Shown: piece by piece, positions 1 to 10,933 of the stretch | Layout: each line of letters opens with the position of its first letter | How positions within the stretch are numbered: position 1 is the stretch's first letter | NCBI RefSeq assembly: GCF_035222375.1 | Contig: NC_085889.1 | Coordinates: 124,001-188,000, forward strand | Reading direction: 5' to 3' | Source: Podospora pseudocomata | Taxonomy: Eukaryota; Ascomycota; Sordariomycetes; Sordariales; Podosporaceae | DNA length: 64,000 nucleotides | Notes under the pieces: generated by a model | What the model saw: the letters and a program-made list of their open reading frames with translations, nothing else | The model's database searches: none | What the model was told of the DNA's origin: nothing | Position numbers and translations under genes: made by a program

Positions 1-1
1 T

Positions 2-190
2 GTTGGAAACCAGATGTACGAGCCTCCCCGCGACAGACAAGACGCCGAGGTCCTTAGGCAGTACATGATGCAAGTCCGACAAGAGCTGGCGGAGCGGTTG
101 TTGGCGAGGGTCTATGCCGATGATGAGACACGGCCGAGCAAGTGGTGGTTGAGCTTCACCAAGAGGAAGTTCATGGGCAAGGGTCTTTAA
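2..190 (+). CDS. ARC18: ARP2/3 complex subunit 3 (p21-Arc), C-terminal part
   Basis: The window opens inside a gene. The frame starting at base 2 is open for 62 residues and stops with TAA at 188-190. The tail RPSKWWLSFTKRKFMGKGL matches the conserved C-terminus of ARPC3 (PSKWW...KRxFM in animal and fungal members). The preceding helix, with MYEPPRD and QVRQELAERL, is typical of the fungal protein. ARPC3 is a structural subunit of the seven-protein Arp2/3 complex, which nucleates branched actin at endocytic patches. The start and most of the gene lie upstream of the window. It ends tail-to-tail with TRM6, about 210 bases away. Family assignment is from recalled motifs only. Confidence 0.85.
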   Translation, partial: VGNQMYEPPRDRQDAEVLRQYMMQVRQELAERLLARVYADDETRPSKWWLSFTKRKFMGKGL

Positions 191-400
191 GCGTGTTTGT
201 TTCTTTGACAAGACATATAACAATGTACTACAGTGATTCAAGGTGGTGAGCGGGCGCAGCACAAAATTACTTTTTAATTCTGCAAATAGTATCTATCCGA
301 CGCCAGGATGCAACCCATCCAATTTTTGCTGTGTCGAGGGCCTGGGTATCTGAGATTATAAACCCCCTCTTGAGTGATTTTCCGTGTTGCTTGACCATGA

Positions 401-2540
401 TTATACCTCCTCCACCTTCACCTCACCGTCAACCTTCCGTTTCTTGGTCGGTGACGCGACATCACCTGTTGCAGCATTCTCGGGAGCCGGAGTCCCCTCC
501 GTATCCAGAGGCGGTAAGGTGTCGGCTCTCTTCCGCTTCCCAACCGTAGCACTATCCTCCTCCTCGCCCGTCGCTGGTGTTTCAGCTGGCGTGCCCTCTC
601 CGTCTATCTTGGCAGCCTTTTTGCTACTGCTGGGTTGAATCTTCTTGAACTTTCCTCTGGCCTCCACTCTGCCCTCGGCTGGCTTTGCCCTCCACGCAGT
701 AAAGACATACCCGTCGGCTCCTCCACGCTCCGTCATAAGGGGATGTGTTCTCATGGGCAACACCTGCCATCTTCTAGCGCGGCTGGTCTGTATGCTCACG
801 CCCTGAAGTAAGGTAGGATTCAACGGGAACTGCTCGTTCCCCTCCCAGCGCTCCAGTTCCTCCAGGCTCTTCCCTACCGTCTCGGGCACGTTCCCGCTTG
901 TCCAGGCGGTGCGCCGGGGGACGCTGAAGCAGTCAGCCAACGCAGCCAATGGCTCAATGGAGGGCGAGTAGATGGCAACAGGGGCTCCGCCTGCCAACAG
1001 TGGAAGGGTGTGCTTGAGAATGGAGATGGGGTCCATGGACGAGGCGCAAACTAGACCTGAGAAGTTACCGGCACGCGTTGAGTCGACAATGTACCGAGTG
1101 CGCGCAAACCGACGGCGCTTCCGGTGAAAGTTACCCCGACGGCTAGGCTTCCATGAAGCCAGCTCCTCTGCCGACGCTGTCGGTGGTTCGGTAGAATATG
1201 AGGTGTCAAGCTCAGGCTTGAGGAGTTGTAACCAGGTGAGGTTGAGGAGGTGGTTGAGAAGAGGGTGGGGTGGGTGATTTGGTGCTGTGATGTCAAAGTT
1301 CCAGTAATTGAGGAGCGAGAGGTTTGGCTGGCTGGTGCTGTGAATGACCGTGAGGGTATTGGTTTGGGAGAACGGAATGGCAAAGTCGGACCCCCTGGGC
1401 CTAACCTTTTGCTTCTTGTTGGTTGTTGTCATTTTGGGCCTTTCAGGTACTGTCGTTTCCAACACCACATCTACCATGTCAACATCCCCATTTTCCTGCG
1501 CGGTTCCATTCTGAGTCTGGGCGTCAGTCTTGACCGCCTGCTTGGCCTCTCTTGCCGGTGCCTGTTCAGCAACAGTCGCGTCTTCGCCCTCCTCCTCCTT
1601 TGGGTATAGGACCCCCATTCTCTCAGCCATGGCTGCCACCAACATGCCGCAGGTATCGTCAACCACCAGCCACCTGCCCTTGAGCTCATCTGGTTGAATT
1701 GGAACGCACGTCTCCTCGCCCTGGTCGGTCCGAGAGTGGGGGTCGTCAATCATGCTGTCCTCGCCGCCGTAGTGCACATTTCCCCAGCATCCGACAAGCC
1801 CAAACATTTCGGCGCGCATGTCCATGATCTTGCTAGCATCCTTCTCCTCCAACTGCCATTGCGCAAAAGTAGCGACGTCGATGGGGACGACCTGAAAGCG
1901 GCGGATGTACTTCTTCGTCTTGAGTAGCTTGTACTTGGCCAAACTGAACGTCGTCTTCTGGTCGAGGGCTGTATGAGATAACATCAGCTTGGCGATTACA
2001 TCCTTGCCGGCATTGTTTCCCTCCCGCTTGAGCTCCTCGATCTCATCGTGTGTCAACTTTTGGATGGCGCTGTCGTCGATAACTTCGCGGCCGGATCGAG
2101 CAACGATATTACCCTGCTCGTCCACCAAACTGAACTCTTCGCCCTCGGTCGCGGTCAGCACCGCATTGGCATCTCGGTCTGCCGCAGTGGTCTTTCCTTC
2201 GGCCTCATCCTCTTCGGCGATGACCTCGGCGTGGAGCTCGCTGGCGGGAACAATTCGAAGACGGGAAAAAGCCTCTTCGGGAGTCTTGTCTAATACTTCG
2301 AAGGTGAGATGATACGGGCGACCGAGAACAAGGTTTGCGGGAAATGCGCCATATTTTCCTAGGGAGATCGTCCTTTTGATTCAATGTCAACAATGGCCCA
2401 TGGCTTGGCCGACCAGCCGTCGCAAAGGGTTGGGAAGGCGAGGGAAGAACCTACGTATCTGGAACGATTTGGATGATCTTTGTTGACCCTGAGGGCAGCT
2501 TGAGGCCAACCCAGGCATTGGGGCGGATGAGGGAATGCAT
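401..2540 (-). CDS. TRM6: tRNA (adenine-N1)-methyltransferase non-catalytic subunit Trm6/Gcd10
   Basis: There are two exons on the minus strand: 2540-2455 and 2372-401, with an 82-base GT-AG intron (2373-2454), giving about 685 residues. The start MHSLIRPNAW followed by LPSGSTKIIQI and, across the junction, TISLGKYGAF matches the N-terminal barrel of Trm6. Further on, IQKLTHDEIEELKREG and FSLAKYKLLKTKKYIRRF are family hallmarks, and the C-terminal half is Rossmann-like with a lysine-rich tail. Trm6 partners catalytic Trm61 to make N1-methyladenosine at position 58 of tRNAs, including initiator tRNA, in the nucleus. Trm6 itself lacks the SAM-binding residues. An acidic/glutamine-rich insert around residues 290-330 is poorly conserved and probably disordered. 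No regulatory site was recognised. Confidence 0.9.
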
Positions 2541-2981
2541 GCTGTACACAGTCTCAACACGGTGAAGCTGTATTGACAAAGGTCAGATGCAACGGCATGG
2601 ATGCATCAATTGCGACTCCCGTCGAGAGGCCCAGAAAAAATTTCCACAAGGGGCTGCAACCTCAGCACAATGCGGGGCGCTTTTGGCGGGGTTGGGGGAC
2701 CTGGGGAGCAGGTACCTTGACGGCCACTGATAAGAAACCTGGAAGCTTATCGCTTTCACTGAACAACTGCCCGGAATAGCACGTATACTGAGAGTTAAAA
2801 TCAATGACAATCTATGCATTAGTTTAATAACCAACCCCACCAGTCTACTCCAACTACTGTTTCTTGTTTCATCCACAGTCCTGTCCTTCCCGCATCTCCC
2901 GTCACCGGGCAGCCCACGTACAACATCACATCGTCCTGTCTTGAACCATTCAACTTCGGCCCTGTGTCTCCATTGACAAGC
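2541..2981. other. Intergenic region, no gene seen
   Basis: This is the 5' side of TRM6 and the 3' side of the next minus-strand gene. Short open frames occur on both strands, but none has a recognisable domain, signal peptide or splice pattern that joins to a neighbour. Confidence 0.5.
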
Positions 2982-4014
2982 TCAACCAACAACAAAAACC
3001 CCAACAACACCCAGGCCCATGGCCAACACCAACTTCGACGTCTTTCTTTGCCCGGCCTCAGAGCTAGCCTCTTCATTGACTGTCTGCTTGGCCTGGACAC
3101 AGCTCAACGATCCCGAACTGTCATGAACCTCGCCGCTCTCCGCAAAGTGCGTCCAAGTCATCAGCACCGGCCAGATCATGTGCTCAGCCTCCCGAATCGA
3201 CGAGCTATTCCCCTTCTCTGTTGGGCTCGACCCAGCCGCGAAAAACAATGAGCTCCTATCCGCAGCCAGCGGGTTCCCGCCGTTCTCATTCTTGCTAATC
3301 GGCGTAATCTCTACCATCCGTTGTCAGCTCAGCCTCTCGCAATAGAAGAACAAAATACTAACCATAACCCGTCCCAACAGGACTATCGCCCTCCACCCCC
3401 ACCAACCTGAAATACTCCTGACAAACCGCGGGCACACTCACATCACTACAACCTCCTTCCTTCCCCCCGTTCCCCGCCAACCCATTCACCTGTAACTGAT
3501 TGATGCAATCACTCGGCAGCATCTGCTCACACCCCCCATCACCACCATCTTTCAGAATCTTACTCGTATTCCCCGTCCCCTGAACCAACCCGCCCGTGAA
3601 CACCATGGCGCAAACCCTCCAGGTGCTGGCATTATACCCCGGAACTAGCCCCTCGTCAGGCGGGATGATTTTGAGCGTCGTGGTCGTCATGAACTGCTTC
3701 TTTTTGTCGGATAGGGTAGACGCCACACCGGAAAGGGAAACATCAGGGGTGATTCCTATCTCCAACGCCCAGCCTTGCACCCGGGAGGCGGTGCCATCTG
3801 CTGCCCCGGCGGGGATGGAGAGGTTGTACCCCGTGATGGGAAATGAGGCGTTGGAGATGGAGTTGAATCCCCTGATGGTCTCGAGAAAGGGAGCAGCCGG
3901 GAGACCATAGGGGGCAGAAGACAAGGGAGAGGTGCCGCCGACAAAAGATTGGGCAAAGGAGGAGCGGGGCAGGAGCAGCATGAGGAGGGAGAGTGGGATC
4001 GAGTAAGAGGACAT
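2982..4014 (-). CDS. Secreted, probably GPI-anchored fungal protein of unknown function
   Basis: Two exons: 4014-3363 and 3310-2982, with a 52-base intron (3311-3362, GTTAGT...TAG), giving about 326 residues. The start at 4014 was chosen because the open frame further upstream has no ATG, and because MSSYSIPLSLLMLLLPRSSFAQ is a good signal peptide. The ectodomain carries several NxS/T sites (for example around NASF, NLS, NAST) and cysteine pairs (CEQMLPSDC, CSDVSVPAVC), which suggests a disulfide-rich extracellular fold. The C-terminus ends in a hydrophobic stretch (KLVLAMGLGVVGVFVVG) behind a small-residue region, as in GPI signals, although a short membrane anchor is also possible. I do not recognise the family. 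Its location would be the plasma membrane or cell wall. Confidence 0.7.
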
Positions 4015-5222
4015 GGCGATAATGTGCGGTTCCAAGATGGCTGTGATCTAAAGGAACAAGAAGAGAAGCTTGAAAAAGAGGTCGTCGGTCGAGTCCATTT
4101 TATGTCTCTCTCCTCCACAAACAAGGAGGGGCGAGATACACGCGCAATGTACCCAAAGCAAGCAGAGGCCTAAGAATAGAAGACTGTATTGGGCTGGTGG
4201 AGTCTTGGCTGGATGGGTTGGAGGCTCTGGCGCAACAACATCGGGGATCGAAAGAGAGAGAAAAGACCGAGAGATATAGCCAGTGACAAGACCACCGGCG
4301 GGATGTCTTGCAGCTTCTCGGACAATCACCTGCAAGGAGAGCGTCAGAGCACTACATACTCGGGAGCCATGAGACGGACTAATTATGCAGGCAGAACTGT
4401 TGGCAGGTCTATGGTGAACATTGAAGAAGAAAGCAGAACCTGTTCTTCCTTCTGGCGGGTACCCCTCCATTGGGCCTTCACTTCTCCTGGACCAAATGAC
4501 AAACGTCCCCAGGCCTCTGACGAAATGGCCGATCAACAGAAACACAACGGTTCTTCTAGCTATCTCGATACCTTACCACGCTAACAAAACACAGTTCAAC
4601 GGCGGAGTTGCAACAAGGGGGGCGGAAAGCTTAATCCCACCTCGACCAGGCCGCTGGTTTGTTAGCTCGCCGTCTTGGTGCTCGAAACCCTTGACAGATC
4701 AACCTGTGACCCCGATGCCCGGATTCTGCAGAACTCCAAAGTTGAATTCTTTGCTTGTGATCGTCCCCAACCAGCCCCTTGCCAACCGCCCCAAGATGAA
4801 TGGCACCACAAGGTAGGACAATTTCTTGATTTTTCTTCTATCCACTCCCTCTTCTTCCAAACCACTCTAGACTCGCTAGCTAGCAGACAAGATCGAAGAC
4901 CAATTACCACCCATCGACGCCGACCAGTGCTCAAAACTGTGTGTCATACGACCCAGAAATAACAGACTGGCTGGTAGGCTGACTGACAAAAAGTATACAG
5001 ACAAACAATGTGACAAAAAACGCACTGACCAAACAAGTAAGAGGACGAAGGGGATATCATAGGTGTTAATATATGACACAGCCACAGCAGTAAAATGTTG
5101 TTGTATATACGAACACATGTCAGTCAACATCAGACCCATACCCAAGCCAAGAAAACACACAGGACAAAAGAACCCAAAAGGAGAAAAAAGCCAGATACAC
5201 CAAAAGTGACAAAAGGAGATGT
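4015..5222. other. Intergenic region of 1.2 kb, no gene seen
   Basis: This lies upstream of the secreted-protein gene and downstream of the GH76 gene. It holds several overlapping short open frames (up to 165 codons on the minus strand) without motif support. It likely contains the 5' leader of the 2982-4014 gene and the 3' UTR of the GH76 gene. Confidence 0.45.
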
Positions 5223-6716
5223 TTAATCCCCAAAGCTCATCCAGGCCCAGGAACCAACGGCACTTCCGAGAATGAGGATGGTCAAGATGGCTGCGCCCGC
5301 CCTGTCGCCGTTGGTGATGGGGGCGAGCGGCTCACTCGGACCTCTGGACTTGGAACCAGCGTCGTAGTTGGGCTTGCTCAGACCTGTGAGGTTGTTGGCC
5401 GGAGGAGGTGCGTCGTCAATCAGCAAGCTGGACACAGCAGCCAACACATTCATCTGCTCGCCAGCGCCGCTCGTCTTGTCGACGGCAGGATCAACATAGA
5501 CACCCTCCCTCCAGTAGAAGCCGCACCTCCGACCCGTGTCACCTCCTGTGCACTGCTTGACAGCAGCTTCGGTAGACGTCCTCAAGACCGGGAGGATCTT
5601 GTCCCGGGTATGCGGGGCGACCTTGGTGACCACGGACAGCCAGCGGTGGACGTAGCCCTTGAACGACAACATGTCTGCCGTGCAGGCGCCCTTGCGGCCC
5701 TCGCAGGGAATTTCGTAGGCGATGTCGTCCTCGAAGAAATCGCGATGCATGCCCTCCCACAGCTTGTCGACTCTCGTCTTCCAAATCTCACTGCCGTTGG
5801 TGTAGTTGTACATGAAGGCGCTCCCGTGCAGCAAGAGGGCAGCGTTGTAGCTGAACTGGGCTTTGTTGATGTCGGTGCAGTTGTGCTCGACGTGGCCACC
5901 GTCATACACACGCCAGTCCTTGTGGTCAATATACCCTACATCCCACAGCCACTGGAACGTCTTGTCGGCCCAGTCGGCATATGACTGGTTGAAGGTGTAG
6001 GCTGCCAAGCGGGCGCCCAAGTCAAAGAAGCAGCCGTTGGCAATGGTGTTCTTGTAGTTGTAACCTGCGTTCATGGGGGGAACCTGCCATCTCAGACCTC
6101 CGTTGCAGGTGTTGTCGTGTCTTTCGGGGGCGGCTTGGGTGTGGAAAACAGCCTGGGCCAGGGCAAGCCACTGGGGCTGGTCCTCTGGCGGGTTGGGGAA
6201 TTTATTCTCGGCCGCCAACATGGCACTCATGCCCCAGAAACCCTGATCGTCGTTGCCCAGCGAGGCCGTGTGGTTGGGCGGCATGTAATCCTCGTTGGGA
6301 CCGACCTGGTGAATCATGCCTTCGGTGACTACCTTGTTGTAGGACTCGTCGCCTGTTAGAAACCAATAATCGACGTAAGTGCCCATCATGGCTCCTCCTT
6401 CCCACCAGTAGTAGTCGCCCTTGTGTTCTGTGGGGGGACCGGGGAGAATGCCGGGAATTTCACCCGACTGGTTGCCCTTGTAGTAGAGCATGAGGTCGTA
6501 GGCGAGCGTGGCGGCGGACTCCTTGATTTCGGCTGCAAACAACAAAACGATCAACATCAATTCATCGGATTCTCTCGACATGTGCTGAGTCGGGTCGGTA
6601 CCTTTTGTGCCCAGCTTATAGACGGTAGCTCGTGCGCCGGGAAGCAAGCAGCTTGTGGTGGCCAGCAGCGCCGTCAACCATCGCGACGGGCTTTTCAGTG
6701 CTGGCGTTGTCGCCAT
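5223..6716 (-). CDS. DCW1: GH76 endo-alpha-1,6-mannanase, Dfg5/Dcw1 type, GPI-anchored
   Basis: Two exons: 6716-6602 and 6532-5223, with a 69-base intron (6533-6601), giving about 474 residues. The start at 6716 follows from the signal peptide MATTPALKSPSRWLTALLAT; the frame further upstream has no ATG. Residues 40-400 match GH76: AATLAYDLMLYYKG, the GDYYWWEGGAMMGTYVDYW block (77-95) and the catalytic Asp pair in NDDQGFWG (133-134). The C-terminus has a Ser/Pro linker and a hydrophobic tail (AGAAILTILILGSAVGSWAW), fitting GPI attachment. Fungal Dfg5/Dcw1 enzymes are thought to cleave the GPI-core mannan and transfer GPI proteins to the wall glucan. DFG5 and DCW1 are paralogues, so the symbol marks the family rather than strict orthology. 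Confidence 0.9.
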   Translation of the reverse strand: MATTPALKSPSRWLTALLATTSCLLPGARATVYKLGTKGTDPTQHMSRESDELMLIVLLFAAEIKESAATLAYDLMLYYKGNQSGEIPGILPGPPTEHKGDYYWWEGGAMMGTYVDYWFLTGDESYNKVVTEGMIHQVGPNEDYMPPNHTASLGNDDQGFWGMSAMLAAENKFPNPPEDQPQWLALAQAVFHTQAAPERHDNTCNGGLRWQVPPMNAGYNYKNTIANGCFFDLGARLAAYTFNQSYADWADKTFQWLWDVGYIDHKDWRVYDGGHVEHNCTDINKAQFSYNAALLLHGSAFMYNYTNGSEIWKTRVDKLWEGMHRDFFEDDIAYEIPCEGRKGACTADMLSFKGYVHRWLSVVTKVAPHTRDKILPVLRTSTEAAVKQCTGGDTGRRCGFYWREGVYVDPAVDKTSGAGEQMNVLAAVSSLLIDDAPPPANNLTGLSKPNYDAGSKSRGPSEPLAPITNGDRAGAAILTILILGSAVGSWAWMSFGD

Positions 6717-8097
6717 TTTCGCGGCTGTGGTTGTTGCAATCGCCCAATCTTCTGTATCTGCTATGTTATCCAACTCGAAAGTTTGGGCGATCTGAGGGTA
6801 TGCGTCGTTGTCGTTGGTGGTCGAATCCGGAATAAGCTCGCGCTCAGGTCAAAGCGAAAGCTGGAATAGGGGAACGAGCGTGGGTTTGGTGGGAGTAACG
6901 AGTGTGGGTGGCGGTGGTGGTGATGACCAGCACCTGGTGTTTACCTAGTTCATCAACATATACCTTACAGGTGATGATGACGGAGGGGTGGTGTTGACGA
7001 TGATAACGGCGATGGAGGCGGTGGAGGAGGTGGTAGATGGAAAAGAGCGAGGCCAGGTGGAAAAGGCATGGTTTCAGGAGGTGGGAGGGCCAAGATGACG
7101 CGAAGAAACACCTCCTTGTCGCTGCTTGGTATTCTCGTTTGGCGCTTGGCTTCTTGGCTTTTCTGTTTTTTGGCTGCAATGGCTGGGCATCGGCGAGGCG
7201 GTGCACGCTCACCTCCACTGTTGACGGTGCCATTGGCTGTTTGCATTTGCTCTCCCAGCCTTGGCGGCCATCAGGAACACTGCGATGCAGGTGGGCCTCT
7301 CTTTTTTTTCTCGATGATATCCCTCGAGTTCCAATACTCTACAATTGATTCCGGGCACTAGGTGAGTCGTGGATGCTGCGCCGTTAGTCAATTCATCATT
7401 TTCGTTGCGCCGTCAGGGCCGGACACGTGGATATCAGCATCGGAGAAGCTCTGCCCGCTGCTGCCGGTGAGGTGGGCAGTGGAATACGGAAGCCAAGATG
7501 CACAGAGAGGCCATCTCAAGATCCCAACCTGGAACCCCCACCACAGGCCCCACATGCAACTGATCAACCCCAGAAACGGTGAAAATCCACCCCACCGATG
7601 TTCCAGACCCTCCAAAACCTGTTTTAATTCAGATCCAAGCTCCCCGAACAACTTCAACAAGAACGATAAGATATATGTACGTGTGGTAGCCCTCTACTAC
7701 ACGGACTTGTCCCTGTCGTTCTCTGGCTATCTACCTGAGTCTCGGTGGTACACTGGTTGTCAACGCCGCCCACCTCACTTTGGCCAATTTCTTGTCTGAA
7801 ATCTCGACTAACGCCTTGGAGACTTGGAAAACACTTGGAAGCTGTTGGCATACGTCAACCGGTACGCTCAACGGCTTTTTCTGCCAGCGATCACCTCTTG
7901 TTCGGAATTGTTGGCACGCGCGTCCCCGACAGCTAGCAATTTCACAATTTGCGTATCCGTATCTGATGTGGCTGATTATATCTCGTGTTCAGTTATGGCT
8001 TAGACCGACAATGCATACTTTTTTTCTATTTACATATCCTGTCCATTTACATACATCAAAAAAGCAACTGGCGCACACACTAGCGCTCCCTATCTAC
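6717..8097. other. Intergenic region of 1.4 kb, no gene seen
   Basis: This is the promoter side of the GH76 gene and the 3' side of the next gene. There are pyrimidine/purine-asymmetric stretches near 6890-7060 (GGTGGTG-rich). Short frames on both strands lack motifs. Confidence 0.45.
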
Positions 8098-8711
8098 TTA
8101 GTTGTTTGCCGTCTTGTCGTTGTAGTAATGGATCTGTCGGGGCAATGTCAGTTGGCACCATCTCAATCACTCAAGTAATTATGAGGGGAACTCACAGTAT
8201 GGTCGGAGCACCCTGCAGGCGTTTGATAACCATAAGCGCCCGTGTTGATGAACAGTTGCTGGTTCTTGCACACAAGCCAGGCTCCGACGTTCTGCCTCCT
8301 GATGCTCGGCACGCTCCACGTGAGGGTGTCTCCCTGCCACGCAAACGTCCCAAACGTCGACTTGGTCGTGTTGAAGAAGGTGGCCAGAGTACGAGGAGGG
8401 TTGGCCTTGTCGGTCGGCTCCTCCACCCAGAGATACAACGGTGGGTTGGATACCTTGTTGACTAGCTGTCCACCCTCGATGTTGAACTGTCCTGCCGTGG
8501 TGTGTGACTCGAGAATAGCGATGCCGGGAACATTCGCGGGCTTCGTCTGGAGGTATTTGTGATAGTTTGGAGGCGTCACGCCACGAATCCAATAGGCACC
8601 TTGCTGGAGGGTGGTGGGAGAGGGTGTGGAGACTGGTGTGTCTGCTTGAGCAACAGGTGAGGCTAGGCAGGCGCCCGCGCTGAGCAGGATGGAGACAATG
8701 GTTGACTTCAT
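8098..8711 (-). CDS. Small secreted protein, 183 residues, unknown function
   Basis: Two exons: 8711-8196 and 8133-8098, with a 62-base intron (8134-8195, GTGAGT...ACAG; branch-like CTGAC). The last exon encodes only IHYYNDKTANN and the stop. The signal peptide is MKSTIVSILLSAGACLASPVAQA. The mature part is about 160 residues with two cysteines (LVCKNQQ and AGCSDHT), one NTT sequon and no repeats or lysine tail, consistent with a compact beta-rich extracellular domain. I recall similar short secreted ascomycete proteins ending in a CxDxTIHYYN-like motif, but I cannot name a domain with confidence. An effector-like or wall-associated role is possible, not shown. Confidence 0.75.
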
Positions 8712-9159
8712 GGTGGTGGCGCTACCGACGAGAGTCTTGGGTTGTCGACAAGCTTTGAGATGGAAGGTTAGCTGCACCTCGGCTTTTAAGGGGTCTCTTG
8801 GTCGGAACGACGCCGATCGGATGATCGAAGATCAATATAAGGCTCAATATATACACCGGGGCCTTTGCCTCCTGGCGAGCGCTTTGCTAGTGGAATTAAC
8901 CTCTCCGCCGGTATTGAGCTGCTTTAATCCCGCGTCCCGTGAGAGGGGCGCTGCTTTGTGAACAGGAAAAGGTAGATCGGCTGCTCTGCTAGATCCGGGT
9001 AAATGGCCTCGACATGAAATGATCGATTGTTACTACCACATAAAAGAAACAGACTAATATTGAAAATATACAAGAAACCATGTCCTCGACACATGAATAT
9101 GTACCCCAATACAGCTCGTCCCGATGTCCCTGAACCCCTGAATCCTTCACGTAATCACC
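8712..9159. other. Intergenic region, no gene seen
   Basis: This is the promoter of the small secreted protein and the downstream flank of the membrane-protein locus. A/T-rich near 8830-8860 and 9040-9090. No ORF with support. Confidence 0.45.
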
Positions 9160-10381
9160 TCAGCCTCGCGATGTTCGCATCTCGTAAACATTCTCCCGTC
9201 GCTTCCCTTTGGCGTGCATATCAGCAGGAGCCTCCACCACCGGCACCGTCCCGGGACTGATAGGCTCTCCCTCATAAGGACTCAGTGGCCAAGTGTTGTT
9301 GAGAGGGTGGTTATGTGTAGGAGGTGCAGGTGCAGGCAAGTCTTGCCCCCACACGGGCTTGATCATACTATTTCGGGTGCTTTCAAAAGGATTGCGCTCT
9401 GAAAAGGCCGGTCCCGGTGATGGACTCATCAGTGCAAAATCCCTGGGATGAATCGCGTCATAGTAATCCTGAGCTTGCTGACGATTCTGCTTCTTTTTGC
9501 GGCGTCTGCAAGAAACATGATGAGCAGAGTGAGAATGATGACCAAGATTAGTATCCCGCCTATCACCGCCCCTGCGATGACGCCCTGGGTCGTACCAGGC
9601 ATGTCCATAGGTCGGGAGCTGGGTGTTGCCGACGCGGAAGGCACGGGACTGGCGTCGATCATGGCTGCTGCCAGTGTGGTCTCTCACCGCATCCGACCAT
9701 GGTCTGGAACGGACGATCGTGATATGTCAGCATGTTTCAAAAGACGAGGCAGGATTGGTGCTGTTTGATCCAGGTCAGGTTGTTAGAGACGACGCCTCAA
9801 ATGTTCTTAGGACACCGTACACGTACCAACAGGTTGTATGTGGACCAAGATTATTGCAACGCCCACGATTGAAGTCGCCGTTGTCTAAGCAGGCTGTGGC
9901 GACATCGCAACCTACTGATGTTGGACAGCAGCCCACATGGCCTTGAGCGGTACTACAAACCAACCCTCCGTTGCATGTTATAGGCTTGTCTATTGGGCCA
10001 TGTTAGACCAAAGCAAAGAGGCAGGGTTTGGAACGTAAGCAACGTACTGATATCACCTTGAATATAGGCACAGGTAGTGAGGGCATTCTGTCTCAACAAC
10101 AGGCCCCGCGGACTATGAGGAGGGTTTGGGGACGCCGTAGGAGCTGGTGCCTGTGCTGGTCCATGATCCCAGTCAGGAGCCTCTGCGTGGAAATGCGTGG
10201 GCTTTGCCGCATGCCATCTTAATTCCGGCGCAAGAGCACCTTGAAAGCTTCTATGGGCACCTTCGGGGACTCCGTGATGAGCTCCTCCAAAGTGGGCTTC
10301 AACTCGGAGAATGAGTGAGAGGAAGAAGAGCCACATAACTCGGAAGGTTAAAGTTGGTACGGTCAAGCCCATGTCGGACAT
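9160..10381 (-). CDS. Single-pass membrane protein with Cys-rich ectodomain; exon structure unresolved, possibly a pseudogene
   Basis: The start at 10381 gives MSDMGLTVPTLTFRVMWLFFLSLILRVEA, a signal peptide. A His/Pro-rich stretch and an intron of about 60 bases near 9990-10050 (GTACGT...AATAG) follow. Next comes a Cys-rich module of 10 cysteines (CNGGLVCS, CCPTSVGC, CDVATACLD, CNNLGPHTTC; 9840-9985), then a Ser/Pro linker, a strong membrane helix (GVIAGAVIGGILILVIILTL, about 9515-9580) and a basic stop-transfer RRRKKK with a proline-rich cytosolic tail ending at 9160. The linker, membrane and tail segments lie in different frames, and no standard intron reconciles all of them. One fully open alternative uses introns ending near 9712 and 9628 and terminates at 9429, losing the proline-rich tail. 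The architecture resembles fungal surface-sensor-like proteins. Real gene versus decaying gene is open. Confidence 0.5.
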
Positions 10382-10933
10382 AGGTATTCGCAGCACTGGA
10401 TGAGTGGAAATGAAGACATTCAGCAATTCTGTATCTTTGATCCACCTAGTGCTTAAAGGGCTTGCGAAAGTCTGGCCCGACAGTCTGGACAGGTCAACTG
10501 AGCGGGGCAGAACAAAGACTAGATCTCCACAAAGACCCTCGGTAGCTGGGCAAGCTAGGTATGAGCGCCTGGGAAGCTTTATCCAGAGCCTCATTCAGAG
10601 ACCGACCATGCGGGCCGTGGCGTACGCGTTCTCTCAACTACAAAGAAACCCTCGGGAATTTTGCACAAATCAGGGCATTTCTGTCCTACCTAGTAGAATG
10701 CTGACTCAAGTACCTCAATTGCGAGCTGGCCAATGCGCCGGCATGTGTGGGAAAAGGGGTAATTCAGGGGTGACCAAGGTTTGTTCCTATAGCACGGCAG
10801 AGAACTCTACATGGCCAAAATGTCTCATTTTTCTCACCGAAACCGGCTATTATTAAGGTGCTGTTATTCTATATACGTATTCATTAGGCATTATTTCATG
10901 TCATGGCATCTGTGCGAACTTTGGCTCATTGAC
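10382..10933. other. Intergenic region, no gene seen
   Basis: This lies between two minus-strand genes. The minus-strand open frame continues upstream of 10381 to 10594, but without a signal peptide, so it is taken as 5' leader. Confidence 0.4.
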
